Shown in pieces: positions 1 to 9,409 of a DNA stretch of 30,067 bases. Where the stretch lies: contig NW_023365590.1 of the NCBI RefSeq assembly GCF_000003815.2, forward strand, positions 1 through 30,067, read 5' to 3'. Origin of the DNA: Branchiostoma floridae. Taxonomy: Eukaryota > Chordata > Leptocardii > Amphioxiformes > Branchiostomatidae. The translations under genes and the position numbers were made by a program. How positions within the stretch are numbered: position 1 is the first letter of the stretch; each line of letters begins with the position of its first letter. The notes below the pieces were generated by a model that saw only the letters and a list, made by a program, of their open reading frames with translations, made no database searches and had not been told where the DNA came from.

Positions 1-2
1 AA

Positions 3-716
3 GCTAAGAAATCAACTGAAACACCTGAGCAAAAGGCTGAAAGGCTTGCAAGGCGAAGAGAATTGTATAAAGCTAAGAAATCAACCAAAACACCTGAGCA
101 AAAGGCTGAAAGACTAGCAAGGCAAAGAGAATTGTATAAAGCTAAGAAATCAACTGAAACACCTAAGCAAACAGCTGAAAGACTCGCAAGGCAAAGACAA
201 TTGAAAAAGGCTAAAAAATCTACTGAAACACCTGAGCAAAAGGCTGAAAGACTTGCAAGGCAAATAGAATTGCATAAAGCTAAGAAATCAACTGAAACAC
301 CTGAGCAAAAGGCTGAAAGACTTGCAAGGGAAAGAGAATTGTATAAAGCTAAGAAATCAACTGAAACACCTGAGCAAAAGGCTGAAAGACTTGCAAGGCA
401 AAGAGAATTGTATAAAGCTAAGAAATCAACTGAAACACCTGAGCAAAATGCGGAAAGGCTTGCAAGGGAAAGAGAATTGTATAAAGCTAAGAAATCAACT
501 GAAACACCTGAGCAAAATGCGGAAAGGCTTGCAAGGCAAAGAGAATTGTATAAAGCTAAGAAATCAACTGAAACACCTGAGCAAAATGCAGAAAGGCTTG
601 CAAGGGAAAGAGAATTGTATAAAGCTAAGAAATCAACTGAAACACCTGAGCAAAATGCGGAAAGGCTTGCAAGGCAAAGAGAATTGTATAAAGCTAAGAA
701 ATCAACTGAAACACCT
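3..716 (+). repeat. 69-bp coding tandem repeat in Helitron N-terminus
   Basis: Eleven copies of a 69-bp unit start at 3, 72, 141, 210, 279, 348, 417, 486, 555, 624 and 693. The unit encodes 23 residues of the type KKSTETPEQ-AERLAR-RELYKA, a highly charged and probably helical or disordered repeat. The last six units alternate LARERELY and LARQRELY, so the recent amplification unit was a 138-bp dimer. Degenerate relatives continue to about 810 (KREQESPQEKTQRM). The length is a multiple of three throughout, so the frame is preserved. Confidence 0.95.
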
Positions 717-3700
717 GATGAAAAGGAACAAAGGTGCAAAAAACAAAGAACAAAGCTTCAAGCTAAAAGGGAACAAGAAAGTCCACAGGAAAAAACACAA
801 CGAATGAGAAATCAATGTGACAAGCAAAGACAAATCAAGGCTACAAAATATGTAAAAGAGCATAGCATAGATTACATGGACAATGACAGTGAACAATTCA
901 AATCAGAGTTTCCTGCATTCCATTGCTATATAAAGCAGCAGCCAAAATACTACTGTATCATATGTAGAAAATTCTTATTTCATGACCAAGTCCAAAACTG
1001 TACCAACACTACCATAGACAAAATAGTCATCCGCAATGAAAATGACAACTCCAGTCAATACCATCTGTGTTCAAGGTGTTCAATCTCTCTTGAAAAAGAG
1101 AAACCAATACCAAATGCTTGGACTAATGATATGGACCCAGGTGAAACCCCAGCATGCTTGAAAGAGCTCACTAGAATGGAAACAAGACTTGTAAGTTTGA
1201 AATACACATTTATCAAATTAATTGTATTACCAGGCGGACAATTTGGTGAGCAAGGTCAAGCCATAAGTTTCCCTACCAACATTGAAACTACTTGCGAACT
1301 GTTACCACGCAACCAAGACACAGCTGGACTAGTAATAGTATACCCTTCTCACACAAATGAAACTGTAACACAAAGAACAGACTCACAACACATTGTACGA
1401 TTTTCCCAAATGCATAAGGCCCTTACATGGCTAATAAAACATAACCATCTGTACTCAGATGTAAATATATCTACCTTTGGAGACTGGATAGAAAATTCAG
1501 CTGAGTTCAATCCAATGGTCACAGACAATGATGAAACAGACTTATCAAGTGCACCTTCTACTGTCCAAGAAGTCTCTGCTTTTCCTTGTGACTACATCAA
1601 CCCAAATATTCAGTTACAATCTCTGTTACCGAGTGCAACAGACAACATACCAGTGATATCACTACCCCGTGAAACATCTGCACCACAAAGTATTTTTAAG
1701 GAGACTGATCTTGAGGAACACTGTTTCCCACAACTATATCCATATGGTACAAATGGCTTCAAACAGACACGTAATGTATCAATGACAGACTTACAGTACT
1801 TCCAGTCAAGATTGCTCAATATCAATAATTGCTGGAGGAAAAATATCCCATGGGTCTTTTTTGCCTTGAACTCATATGAAATCCGAAAACTGTACAATCA
1901 AATATCCATTGTATGTAGAATGCAAAAGCAGAGAGCTGTGAACTCACAATCCTTACCACAGCAACTAACAGCAGGTGATCTGCATCATCAAATTGATGAA
2001 GATGTTGAAAGCACATCATACACTTTTATGAAGAACATAAGAGGAACAGCAGCTTATTTCAAGGATCAACTGCTAAACTTGCTAGCAAAAATAAACACAA
2101 TTGGACCGCCAACTTGGTTTGTCACTGTGTCTGCTAATGACCTAAACTGGCCAGAACTGTTCATGACCCTCAATCCTGATCTGACCTATGAAGAAGCGAA
2201 AGCATTACCACGACACGAGAAATGGAACCTGATGAGATCAGACCCTGTCATGTGTGCTATTCACTTCAACCGCCGCACTGATGCACTGCTACGCTTTGTA
2301 CTGAAGAGTTCAAAACATCCTATTGGTATCATCACAGACCACTGGGTGAGAATAGAGTTTCAGATGAGGGGCTCGCCCCATTTACACTGTATGTTCTGGG
2401 TTGCCAATGCTCCCAACCTTGACACAACAGAAGGAAGACAAAGTGCACCTGCATTCATAGACAAGTATGTTTCGACACAACTACCAGATGACAAGAACTC
2501 TCTCTTGTATGAACTAGTCTCCAAATATCAGACTCATCATCACACCAGCACATGTAAGAAGACACGAGTAAACTGCCGATTTTACTTTCCTCGAGAAGTT
2601 TCAGACACTACAAGACTCAGACTAGACGTTGATCCAAACAGAAGTGCACAGTTTTATGTCACCAAACGAACACAAGAAGATATCTGGATAAATGCATACA
2701 ACCCTACATTGCTCATGCATATGCAATCCAACATGGACATACAAATGGTTGGTTCCAAGTATGGTGCTGCCTACTATGCATGTATGTACATCTCAAAAGC
2801 TGAGCCTGACAATCTCCAAACAGCAATTTCTGCCAGTCTGTCCAACCTTTCACGTAACAGTACAAAAAGAACACGATTGGCCAAAATTGGCAACACAGTA
2901 CTCAGTCATCGACTGGTCAGTGCACAAGAAGTTGGATATAGACTTGCAAACCTACCACTCATAAGATCCTCAAGATTAACTGTCTCAATAAACACCAGGC
3001 CACCTGAGAGTAGAATGCGCCTGCTCAAACCCAGAGATGAACTTGCTCAACTTGATGACACATCAACAGACATTTTCATAAAGGGCACTGCACAGTATTA
3101 TGCAATGAGACCACATGGTGATCCATGGGACAAAATGTCATTATACACATTTGCAGCATCATACTCAGTGACCTCAACTAAACCATCAAGTGCTTCTGAA
3201 AATGTCAAGTTGCAGCAATGTGACAAATGGATTAAAAAACGCCACAATTATGCATGTGTCAGAGGCACAAGACTAACCTCTGGAAATGGAGATGACTATT
3301 TCTATGGCCTGTTATACCTATACTGCCCATGGAGAAATGAAAATGACATAGTTAGTGACTACGCTTCTGCTCAAGATGCTTTCATTGCAAAAAAAAATCT
3401 ATTTGACTACAGCCTTGCACAACATGTGCACTTCACAACAGAAATAGAACAAGCCATCATGCAAGTGCGCCTGCTTTCAAATGATCTTTCATCTATTGCT
3501 GATACCCTTGCACCCAATGTGACTCATCAGCAGCTACAAATCAACCATGAATTTGACACTGAAGAGCTTTACCTTGATCCACAATGGACATCACAAAATG
3601 CACATCAAGCAGCAGCTGCTACTGCTGCTCAAAGTACCACCAACAATGCCGACAGCACATCTGAAAATCTTACTATGCTACATGATGATTCACTGGCATG

Positions 3701-5288
3701 GAATAATCTCACTCGTAACACAATGACTGATAATGCATTCTACCAAGCACTTAGTAATATGTCACATGACCAACAACAGATATTTGATACAGTCAAACAG
3801 CATTTTGTGGCACTGCAAAAACATGAAGTCAACCCAGCCAACCCCAAACCAGAATCTTTGCGACTCTATGTAACAGGAGGAGCAGGCTGTGGCAAAAGCT
3901 TTCTTATCAAAATAATCAATGAATACTTGATCAGAATATCTAACCAACCAACATCTCCTGTCGTACTCACCGCACCAACAGGTGTAAGCGCCTACAACAT
4001 CGGTGGCTCCACAGCACATTCAGCTCTATCACTACCTGTTGACCATACCCGAAAGGGAAAAACACAATACCTACCACTCAGTGCTGAAAAGCTGTCACAA
4101 CTCCGACGCAAATTCAACAACGTTCACACAGTTATCATTGATGAAATAAGTATGATAAGCAACGTCAGACTGGAACACATTCACATACGCCTATCAGAAA
4201 TCAAAGACACTACTGCCGACCAACACAGCTACTTCGGCAATCTGAATATCATTGCCTTTGGCGACTTCTACCAGTTGAAACCTGTCTTTGGAAGATTTAT
4301 ATTTGAAGACCCACCAGGTCAGCATGAACCTCTTATTCATTTGTGGAGATCATTCTTCAAGCCCCTATTTCTGACAGTCAATCACAGACAAAATGGTGAC
4401 AAAGAGTACACAGAGCTTTTGAACAGAGTACGTGTCGGACTTCCAAACAATGCAGACATTACCCTCCTTTCCAATCGTGTGATGACAAAGTCAGATATTC
4501 AACAATCTCCATTTTCATCAGCACTTCATATCTTTCCAACAAGAGATCAAGCTGCAGAGTACAATAAAGAGCAACTTGAAAGACTGCACTTTCAAACGAA
4601 TACCCAAGTACATGTACTAACAGCAATCGATGAAATGATTGATGGTCCTGTAAATGCAAAAGACATCCCTGCAAAAGATCTCATATCAACAAATACAAGT
4701 GAAACAGCCGGTCTTGAAAAGAACCTCCACCTTGCCCAAGGTTGCCGTGTTATGCTTTTGAGAAATATACTGAGTGAAGATGGACTTGTGAATGGTGCAC
4801 AAGGCACTGTTGAAGACTTCCTATTTGAAAACTCTGGAAGTGATGAACTGAGTGAGTCAACAAGCCTTAATGAACAAACTATTACAGGAGTGTATGTCAA
4901 ATTTGATAACCCCAAGGTTGGCCAAACAATACAAGACCATTGCAAGAACAACGCTATTCTTATTCGACCAATCACAGCAAGATTTTTTGCACACTATGGC
5001 ACAGTTTTCACTCGAACCGCGTTTCCACTTCAACTTTCATATGCATCAACTGTGCACAAAGTACAAGGACTTTCATTGACAAAAGCAGTACTTGACATTG
5101 GAGACAAAGTGTTCAGCTCTGGCCAGACCTATGTTGCCCTGAGCAGAGTTACCTCTATTGATGGCTTAGCATTGCTAGACTTTAAACCAAAAAAAATCTC
5201 AGTATTTCAATCTGTGATAAGAGAAATGAAAAGACTAACTGACAGTATAACACAAAATTCTCAAACTCAAGAGACAGAAGACACATGA
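3..5288 (+). CDS. Helitron Rep/helicase transposase (5' end cut by window edge)
   Basis: A single frame is open from the left edge to TGA at 5286-5288. There is no in-frame ATG in the repeat region (the codon at 63 is TTG), so the true start lies upstream. Counting residues from 63: 1-217 are 23-aa charged repeats. About 298-345 is a Cys-rich segment (C298, C301, later C-x2-C) followed by a region like DUF6570. About 570-800 is the Helitron-like N region. The HUH motif is GSPHLHCMFWV (H773, H775). The two-tyrosine motif is YACMYISK (Y905, Y909). The PIF1-type SF1B helicase has Walker A GGAGCGKS (1272-1279), Walker B VIIDEIS (1357-1363), GDFYQLKPV, and the C-terminal STVHKVQG and YVALSRV (1690-1696). 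Family knowledge: the HUH nuclease nicks and transfers strands and the helicase unwinds, for rolling-circle transposition. Every key motif is present and there is no frameshift or stop, so a young, possibly active copy is inferred. Confidence 0.95.
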   Translation, partial: AKKSTETPEQKAERLARRRELYKAKKSTKTPEQKAERLARQRELYKAKKSTETPKQTAERLARQRQLKKAKKSTETPEQKAERLARQIELHKAKKSTETPEQKAERLARERELYKAKKSTETPEQKAERLARQRELYKAKKSTETPEQNAERLARERELYKAKKSTETPEQNAERLARQRELYKAKKSTETPEQNAERLARERELYKAKKSTETPEQNAERLARQRELYKAKKSTETPDEKEQRCKKQRTKLQAKREQESPQEKTQRMRNQCDKQRQIKATKYVKEHSIDYMDNDSEQFKSEFPAFHCYIKQQPKYYCIICRKFLFHDQVQNCTNTTIDKIVIRNENDNSSQYHLCSRCSISLEKEKPIPNAWTNDMDPGETPACLKELTRMETRLVSLKYTFIKLIVLPGGQFGEQGQAISFPTNIETTCELLPRNQDTAGLVIVYPSHTNETVTQRTDSQHIVRFSQMHKALTWLIKHNHLYSDVNISTFGDWIENSAEFNPMVTDNDETDLSSAPSTVQEVSAFPCDYINPNIQLQSLLPSATDNIPVISLPRETSAPQSIFKETDLEEHCFPQLYPYGTNGFKQTRNVSMTDLQYFQSRLLNINNCWRKNIPWVFFALNSYEIRKLYNQISIVCRMQKQRAVNSQSLPQQLTAGDLHHQIDEDVESTSYTFMKNIRGTAAYFKDQLLNLLAKINTIGPPTWFVTVSANDLNWPELFMTLNPDLTYEEAKALPRHEKWNLMRSDPVMCAIHFNRRTDALLRFVLKSSKHPIGIITDHWVRIEFQMRGSPHLHCMFWVANAPNLDTTEGRQSAPAFIDKYVSTQLPDDKNSLLYELVSKYQTHHHTSTCKKTRVNCRFYFPREVSDTTRLRLDVDPNRSAQFYVTKRTQEDIWINAYNPTLLMHMQSNMDIQMVGSKYGAAYYACMYISKAEPDNLQTAISASLSNLSRNSTKRTRLAKIGNTVLSHRLVSAQEVGYRLANLPLIRSSRLTVSINTRPPESRMRLLKPRDELAQLDDTSTDIFIKGTAQYYAMRPHGDPWDKMSLYTFAASYSVTSTKPSSASENVKLQQCDKWIKKRHNYACVRGTRLTSGNGDDYFYGLLYLYCPWRNENDIVSDYASAQDAFIAKKNLFDYSLAQHVHFTTEIEQAIMQVRLLSNDLSSIADTLAPNVTHQQLQINHEFDTEELYLDPQWTSQNAHQAAAATAAQSTTNNADSTSENLTMLHDDSLAWNNLTRNTMTDNAFYQALSNMSHDQQQIFDTVKQHFVALQKHEVNPANPKPESLRLYVTGGAGCGKSFLIKIINEYLIRISNQPTSPVVLTAPTGVSAYNIGGSTAHSALSLPVDHTRKGKTQYLPLSAEKLSQLRRKFNNVHTVIIDEISMISNVRLEHIHIRLSEIKDTTADQHSYFGNLNIIAFGDFYQLKPVFGRFIFEDPPGQHEPLIHLWRSFFKPLFLTVNHRQNGDKEYTELLNRVRVGLPNNADITLLSNRVMTKSDIQQSPFSSALHIFPTRDQAAEYNKEQLERLHFQTNTQVHVLTAIDEMIDGPVNAKDIPAKDLISTNTSETAGLEKNLHLAQGCRVMLLRNILSEDGLVNGAQGTVEDFLFENSGSDELSESTSLNEQTITGVYVKFDNPKVGQTIQDHCKNNAILIRPITARFFAHYGTVFTRTAFPLQLSYASTVHKVQGLSLTKAVLDIGDKVFSSGQTYVALSRVTSIDGLALLDFKPKKISVFQSVIREMKRLTDSITQNSQTQETEDT

Positions 5289-5346
5289 TCATGCATCTGA
5301 CTATTTACCTCACATTGCTAAATAGAAAAGTAACATGACATAATTA

Positions 5347-5478
5347 CTGTAAAACCCATAAAAACTACACTTGTGTAACCAAATTACTCACTATAATACC
5401 TATGAAAACTACACCTCTGCAACAATATTGCTCACTATAAAACCCATAAAAACTACACCTGTGTAAAAAAATTGCTCA
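5347..5478 (+). repeat. 44-bp x3 tandem repeat downstream of Helitron gene
   Basis: The word AAAACTACAC recurs at 5361, 5405 and 5449, exactly 44 bp apart, within three diverged copies beginning CTRTAAWACCYATR. It lies 59 bp after the helicase stop codon and probably belongs to the non-coding 3' part of the Helitron. Confidence 0.85.
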
Positions 5479-5511
5479 GTGTCATTCGTACCACAAATGC
5501 AGAAACCATCA

Positions 5512-6470
5512 TGTACCCCACCCGTGCATGCGGTACCCACTCATCTGACCGCAGTATCCGAACCCCACCCGTGCATGCGGTACCCACTCAGCTGACTGCA
5601 GTTCATCGAAATCCACCCGTGCATGCGGTCAGCTGACCGCAGTATCCGGGCCCCACCCGTGCATGCGGTACCCAGTCAGCTGACTGCAGTATCTGGACCC
5701 CACCCGTGCATGCGGTACCGCAGTATCCGGACCCCACCCGTGCATGCGGTACCCACTCAGCTGACCGCAGTATCCGGACCCCACCCGTGCATGCGGTACC
5801 TACTCAGCTGACCGCAGTATCCGGACCCCACCCGTGCATGCGGTACCCACTCAGCTGACTGCAGTTCATCGAAATCCACCCGTGCATGCGGTACCCACGC
5901 AGCTGACCGCAGTATCCGGACCCCACCCGTGCATGCAGTACCCACTCAGCTAACTACAGTTCATCGAAATCCACCCGTGCATGCGGTACCCACTCAGCTG
6001 ACCGCAGTATCCGGACCCCATCCGTGCATGCGGTACCGACTCAGCTGACCGCAGTATCCGGGCCCCACCCGTGCATGCGGTACCCACTCAGCTGACCGCA
6101 GTATCCGGACCCCACCCGTGCATGCAGTACCCACTCAGCTAACTACAGTTCATCGAAATCCACCCGTGCATGCGGTACCCACGCAGCTGACCGCAGTATC
6201 CGGACCCCACCCGTGCATGCGGTACCCACTCAGCTGACTGCAGTTCATCGAAATCCACCCGTGCATGCGGTACCCACGCAGCTGACCGCAGTATCCGGGC
6301 CCCACCCGTGCATGCGGTACCCACTCAGCTGACCGCAGTATCCGGACCCCACCCGTGCATGCAGTACCCACTCAGCTGACCGCAGTATCCAGACCCCACC
6401 CGTGTATGCGATACCCACTCAGCTGACCGCAGTATCCGGACCCCACCCGTGCATGCGGTACCCACTCACC
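5512..6470 (+). repeat. 47/48-bp minisatellite, 21 copies, two unit types
   Basis: The core CCCGTGCATGCGGTACCC recurs 21 times with small variants. Two spacers alternate between cores. Type A contains CCGCAGTATCCGGACCCC and gives a 47-bp unit. Type B contains CTGCAGTTCATCGAAATCC and gives a 48-bp unit. B follows core positions 3, 9, 11, 15 and 17, and the variant CAGTACCCACTCAGCTAACT appears twice before a B unit, which suggests block duplication. Each A unit holds an inverted repeat, TGCGGT with a 13-nt loop and ACCGCA. Short frames through this array are repeat artefacts. Helitron-related elements often carry minisatellites near the 3' end, so the array is probably part of the element. Confidence 0.93.
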
Positions 6471-7942
6471 CACTCAACATTACACACTCTAGTCACCACA
6501 TTACCTCACATTTTACTTAAATATCTCAAAATTATAATGTCTTAAACTTTAAGACATACATGCCCGGGCTATGTCATGAAACACATGTCAGCCATTTACA
6601 GAACTCCAACACATTATGTCCACCTAATCTCCCTAACATCAATCACTTATACCTGAATATGCCCTTGGAGTTTACTTTCTAATGTACATGTAGTGTCTGC
6701 CAGCACATAGCACAGCAATTCCACTTAATGTCTTTGTACCAATGGTGTATTTCCACCTCAAGAACGTCTGATTACCTTAAGTACTAGAGTAGAGTCGAGT
6801 AGAGTAGAGTATCTATCTCACACAAACTTTTAATATGTCAAATCTCTTGCTCGTTTTCACATCAACCATATCTGTCTTTGACGTTATATATACAACACAG
6901 TAGAGAATCATATTGTATTGAGCAATTTCTAACATCATTTGTGGACTACTCAATGATAATTGTGCTGAAAATGAGATCATGTGTATCGCAACTTCACAAT
7001 TTTTGCCCTGCAACGTACAACTAAGTTCCCCTTTTCATGCTAGACAATGTGAAGACCATGTTTCTCACTTCATAAAATTTGATCAAAATAAAAGCATACA
7101 TGTACAATCACACACTGTCCTTTGTCCCATTAATTTATGTGTAACTTTAATATATGGTCACTGCAACTCCTGACTTACAAGAGCATACGTTTCTCAAGAT
7201 TCACATCATATTGAATACGTTCAAGTTGTACATATACAATATATGTTGAATATATTTGTTTCACTCACTCTCTGCCATTAGTTTCCATAGTTTGCATCCA
7301 TATTACAGTCTTATTTGCATACTCGGCACAATTCCCTGGTTCGAAACCGAGAGTGGATGTTTTTTCTTTTTAAATATTGAAGATAATATATAAATATTCT
7401 ATTTATTTATTGATATTATATTTTTATATATCATTTTTATTTTATTTTAGTATTCATTTCACATATGCAAGGCCTTAGTCTTATGAACAGGACTTCATGA
7501 GAACTACCTGAGTATATTGATAGATTTTATAATGAACATATTGTACATTTTAAAATAAAGTTGTAAGCCAAGACCCGCTATTAAACAGCACTCCTTTCCA
7601 AAATAACAATTTTTCTTATAGACGCAACAGCCCTTGAGTGACTTTTTCTAACAGATTTTACTTCAAGAAAAAGACAGGTCACACTCATAAACGTAGACGA
7701 AACGCCAGCTTTTTTTAAAAGCACTTGTTTTAAAAAGCTCCAGTTATATCATACACAAAGTCCACAAGGCCCCGGTATACTGAGATTGACGGATGGTGTA
7801 AGTGACACGACGTCAATGTAACATTTCTGTTTATCATGTAAAACTCGATTTAGTCTGTTTTTCGTGAGATATTATGATTACCAATTAATTATTCGTACTT
7901 GCATAAATAGAAAGGTGGAATGATGAAATAAGAGCACCTCAC
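6471..7942. other. AT-rich non-coding stretch, possible Helitron end
   Basis: No convincing gene is seen. A CTAG at 6489-6492 (CACTCTAG) shortly after the minisatellite could be a Helitron-type CTRR end, but no hairpin sits directly upstream, so this is weak. 6781-6812 is a short GAGTA-type repeat. 7370-7450 is very AT-rich. On the minus strand, TTTATTTATT (about 7402-7412) would read as AATAAATAAA and could polyadenylate the lectin/trefoil gene. Confidence 0.4.
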
Positions 7943-8089
7943 CGTTCTTATACGAGCACCAGGGTTCCACAGAACCTGCAGGCGCCGGCTGATAACAGCA
8001 TCCCCGGGACTCGCATTCCCACTGACTTCCAAAGCCACAGTCTATCTTTCTATTAGCGTCAGTAATGCATGTTGGATTTGCAATTGGCA
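7943..8089 (-). CDS. Exon 3: P-type trefoil domain
   Basis: The acceptor is TTGTTCCCAG|TG and the donor is AACG|GTGAGG. The 147-nt exon is phase 1-1. The translation contains TCITDANRKIDCGFGSQWEC, then ESRGCCYQPAPAG, then EPWCSYKN. The six cysteines, R..DCG, GCC and PWC are the diagnostic trefoil pattern. Confidence 0.88.
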
Positions 8090-9409
8090 CTGGGAACAAG
8101 TACGAACGAAGATACATCTTTATACTCATTTACATATGTGTATGATGGCAATGAAATCTATAAGTAGGTAGTTGTAGTAGGAAATGAATCCGTAAATGTA
8201 AGCGAGAAGTAAGAAACACATTAAATCACGTATTTTAGGCATTCTACGTCAACATTTGACATTGTTACATGTTACTTTATGTCTGAATTGACAAGTTTGC
8301 CACTAAGGCAAAATTGGACAGTATCAATCCTGTTATCATACTATTTACAAGCAATAACTCCGAAGAAACAACAAATCAAAACATAACTCGATCTCAACTA
8401 TATGTTCAAATCTATGATACTCGTACAAGATGTATTCGCCCATAATCACATAATATTGATAACGTTCTGTTGACTTACCTGATTCAATCCAGTAGAACTT
8501 GTCCTGCGTGTCCAATTTCCTGCCTCCCAACCAGTATTGAGTCGATCCTGGTATGAGTGACTTCAACCTGTCCAGTTCACCCACCTGGTCCCCCGTCGCC
8601 AGGTACCCGCCTTTAGCACGACATGTCGTCAGAGCCTGGCGCCATTGGTTTGATGTCAGTTCAGCCCTGTAGCACGAGGGTTCGTACTGCCAGGTTGTCT
8701 CTGTTATAAATGACGGTTAAATCTGGTGGGGAATGGCTTAATGTAGTCCGTCATCTGAGTCTATGTATGCCTGTAAGTGGGGTCACGTACCTTGTCTTGA
8801 GCACATTTAACCACCGACGTGACCTCTCAAAATGAACTAGCTATACATAGGGGTATAATACGGTGTGATCACATCCAGGTAGATTAAAACTATCAGTTGC
8901 TGAGCGCACATTCACTGAGTATGGGACCGGTGAGAACAACAATTTGGTTTTCCCTCAACAATATATGACACAGTGACAGAAATACAGAAACGGTGGTATC
9001 GGATAACCAAAACACAAATTTACTTAATAGTACAATACCCACTTTCCCATAAACATGACCAATCAGTATTACTTTTCAATATGATTGGAATGACTGATTG
9101 AAATGATTGTAACACAGGGAAGGTTATGATGGGTTCTACCTCTCTGCTCGTGGTAAAATAAAGTAAAAAAACTTCAGAAGCACTCAACCCTATATTCCAT
9201 CTGTATAGAACCCCCTAGCACTGTATACTAAAATCAAATGTATACATGTACAAAAATACAAGGTACCATGAACATTTGTGAAACTGTTCTCATTTTGTTC
9301 AAAGTGCAGTTACTGTAACTATTCCTGTTGAGTATAACTTACCACATGAAACAGTATAACCTCCCACCAGGACCATTAGTAGCAGGAAGGTCTGGATTAC
9401 CCCCTGCAT
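7943..9409 (-). CDS. Secreted C-type lectin (N-half) / trefoil protein, three-exon model
   Basis: Exons read on the minus strand: 9409-9343 (start codon and signal peptide), 8700-8479 (first half of a C-type lectin-like domain) and 8089-7943 (P-type trefoil domain). All splice sites are GT/AG and all three introns split codons after base 1, so the exons join in frame. The product would be secreted. Trefoil domains are known from mucosal and digestive proteins, and C-type lectin folds often bind sugars. No exon for the second half of the lectin domain was found between 8090 and 8478, so either the lectin domain is really half-length or an exon was lost. The 3' end is not settled. A short last exon from about 7780 (after CAATCTCAG) with an early stop is possible but unproven. 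A 5' UTR intron (GTAAAC near 9643 to AG near 9414) is also possible. Confidence 0.7.
8479..8700 (-). CDS. Exon 2: N-terminal half of C-type lectin-like domain
   Basis: The acceptor is TTTATAACAG|AG and the donor is AATCAG|GTAAGT. The 222-nt symmetric 1-1 exon translates to TTWQYEPSCYRAELT, then NQWRQALTTCRAKGGYLAT, then QYWLGGRKLDTQDKFYWIES. This matches the start of the C-type lectin fold: first Cys with aromatic residues, W-x2-A-x3-C, GG-x-LA, and the W-(I/L)-G-G loop. The second half, with the W-N-D and paired Cys that bind calcium and sugar, is not encoded here. Confidence 0.8.
9343..9409 (-). CDS. Exon 1: signal peptide of lectin/trefoil gene
   Basis: ATG at 9409-9407 opens MQGVIQTFLLLMVLVGG followed by YTVSC, which is a typical short n-region, hydrophobic core and cleavage region. 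The exon ends at a perfect donor, TGTG|GTAAGT, at 9343 in phase 1. The A at -3 (GGAAAATG) suits initiation. Confidence 0.75.

Noticed and set aside
322-807. Second open frame in the 69-bp repeat (MQGKENCIKLRNQLKH...)
   Set aside because: It is the shifted-frame shadow of the repeat inside the Helitron gene.
5512-6470. CRISPR-like array
   Set aside because: The spacers are not unique. Two spacer types recur throughout, so it is a minisatellite in a eukaryotic context.
7338-7370. tRNA-like B box GGTTCGAAACC followed by a T run
   Set aside because: The T-stem does not pair (CCTGG against CCGAG), and no A box, acceptor stem or anticodon arm is visible upstream.
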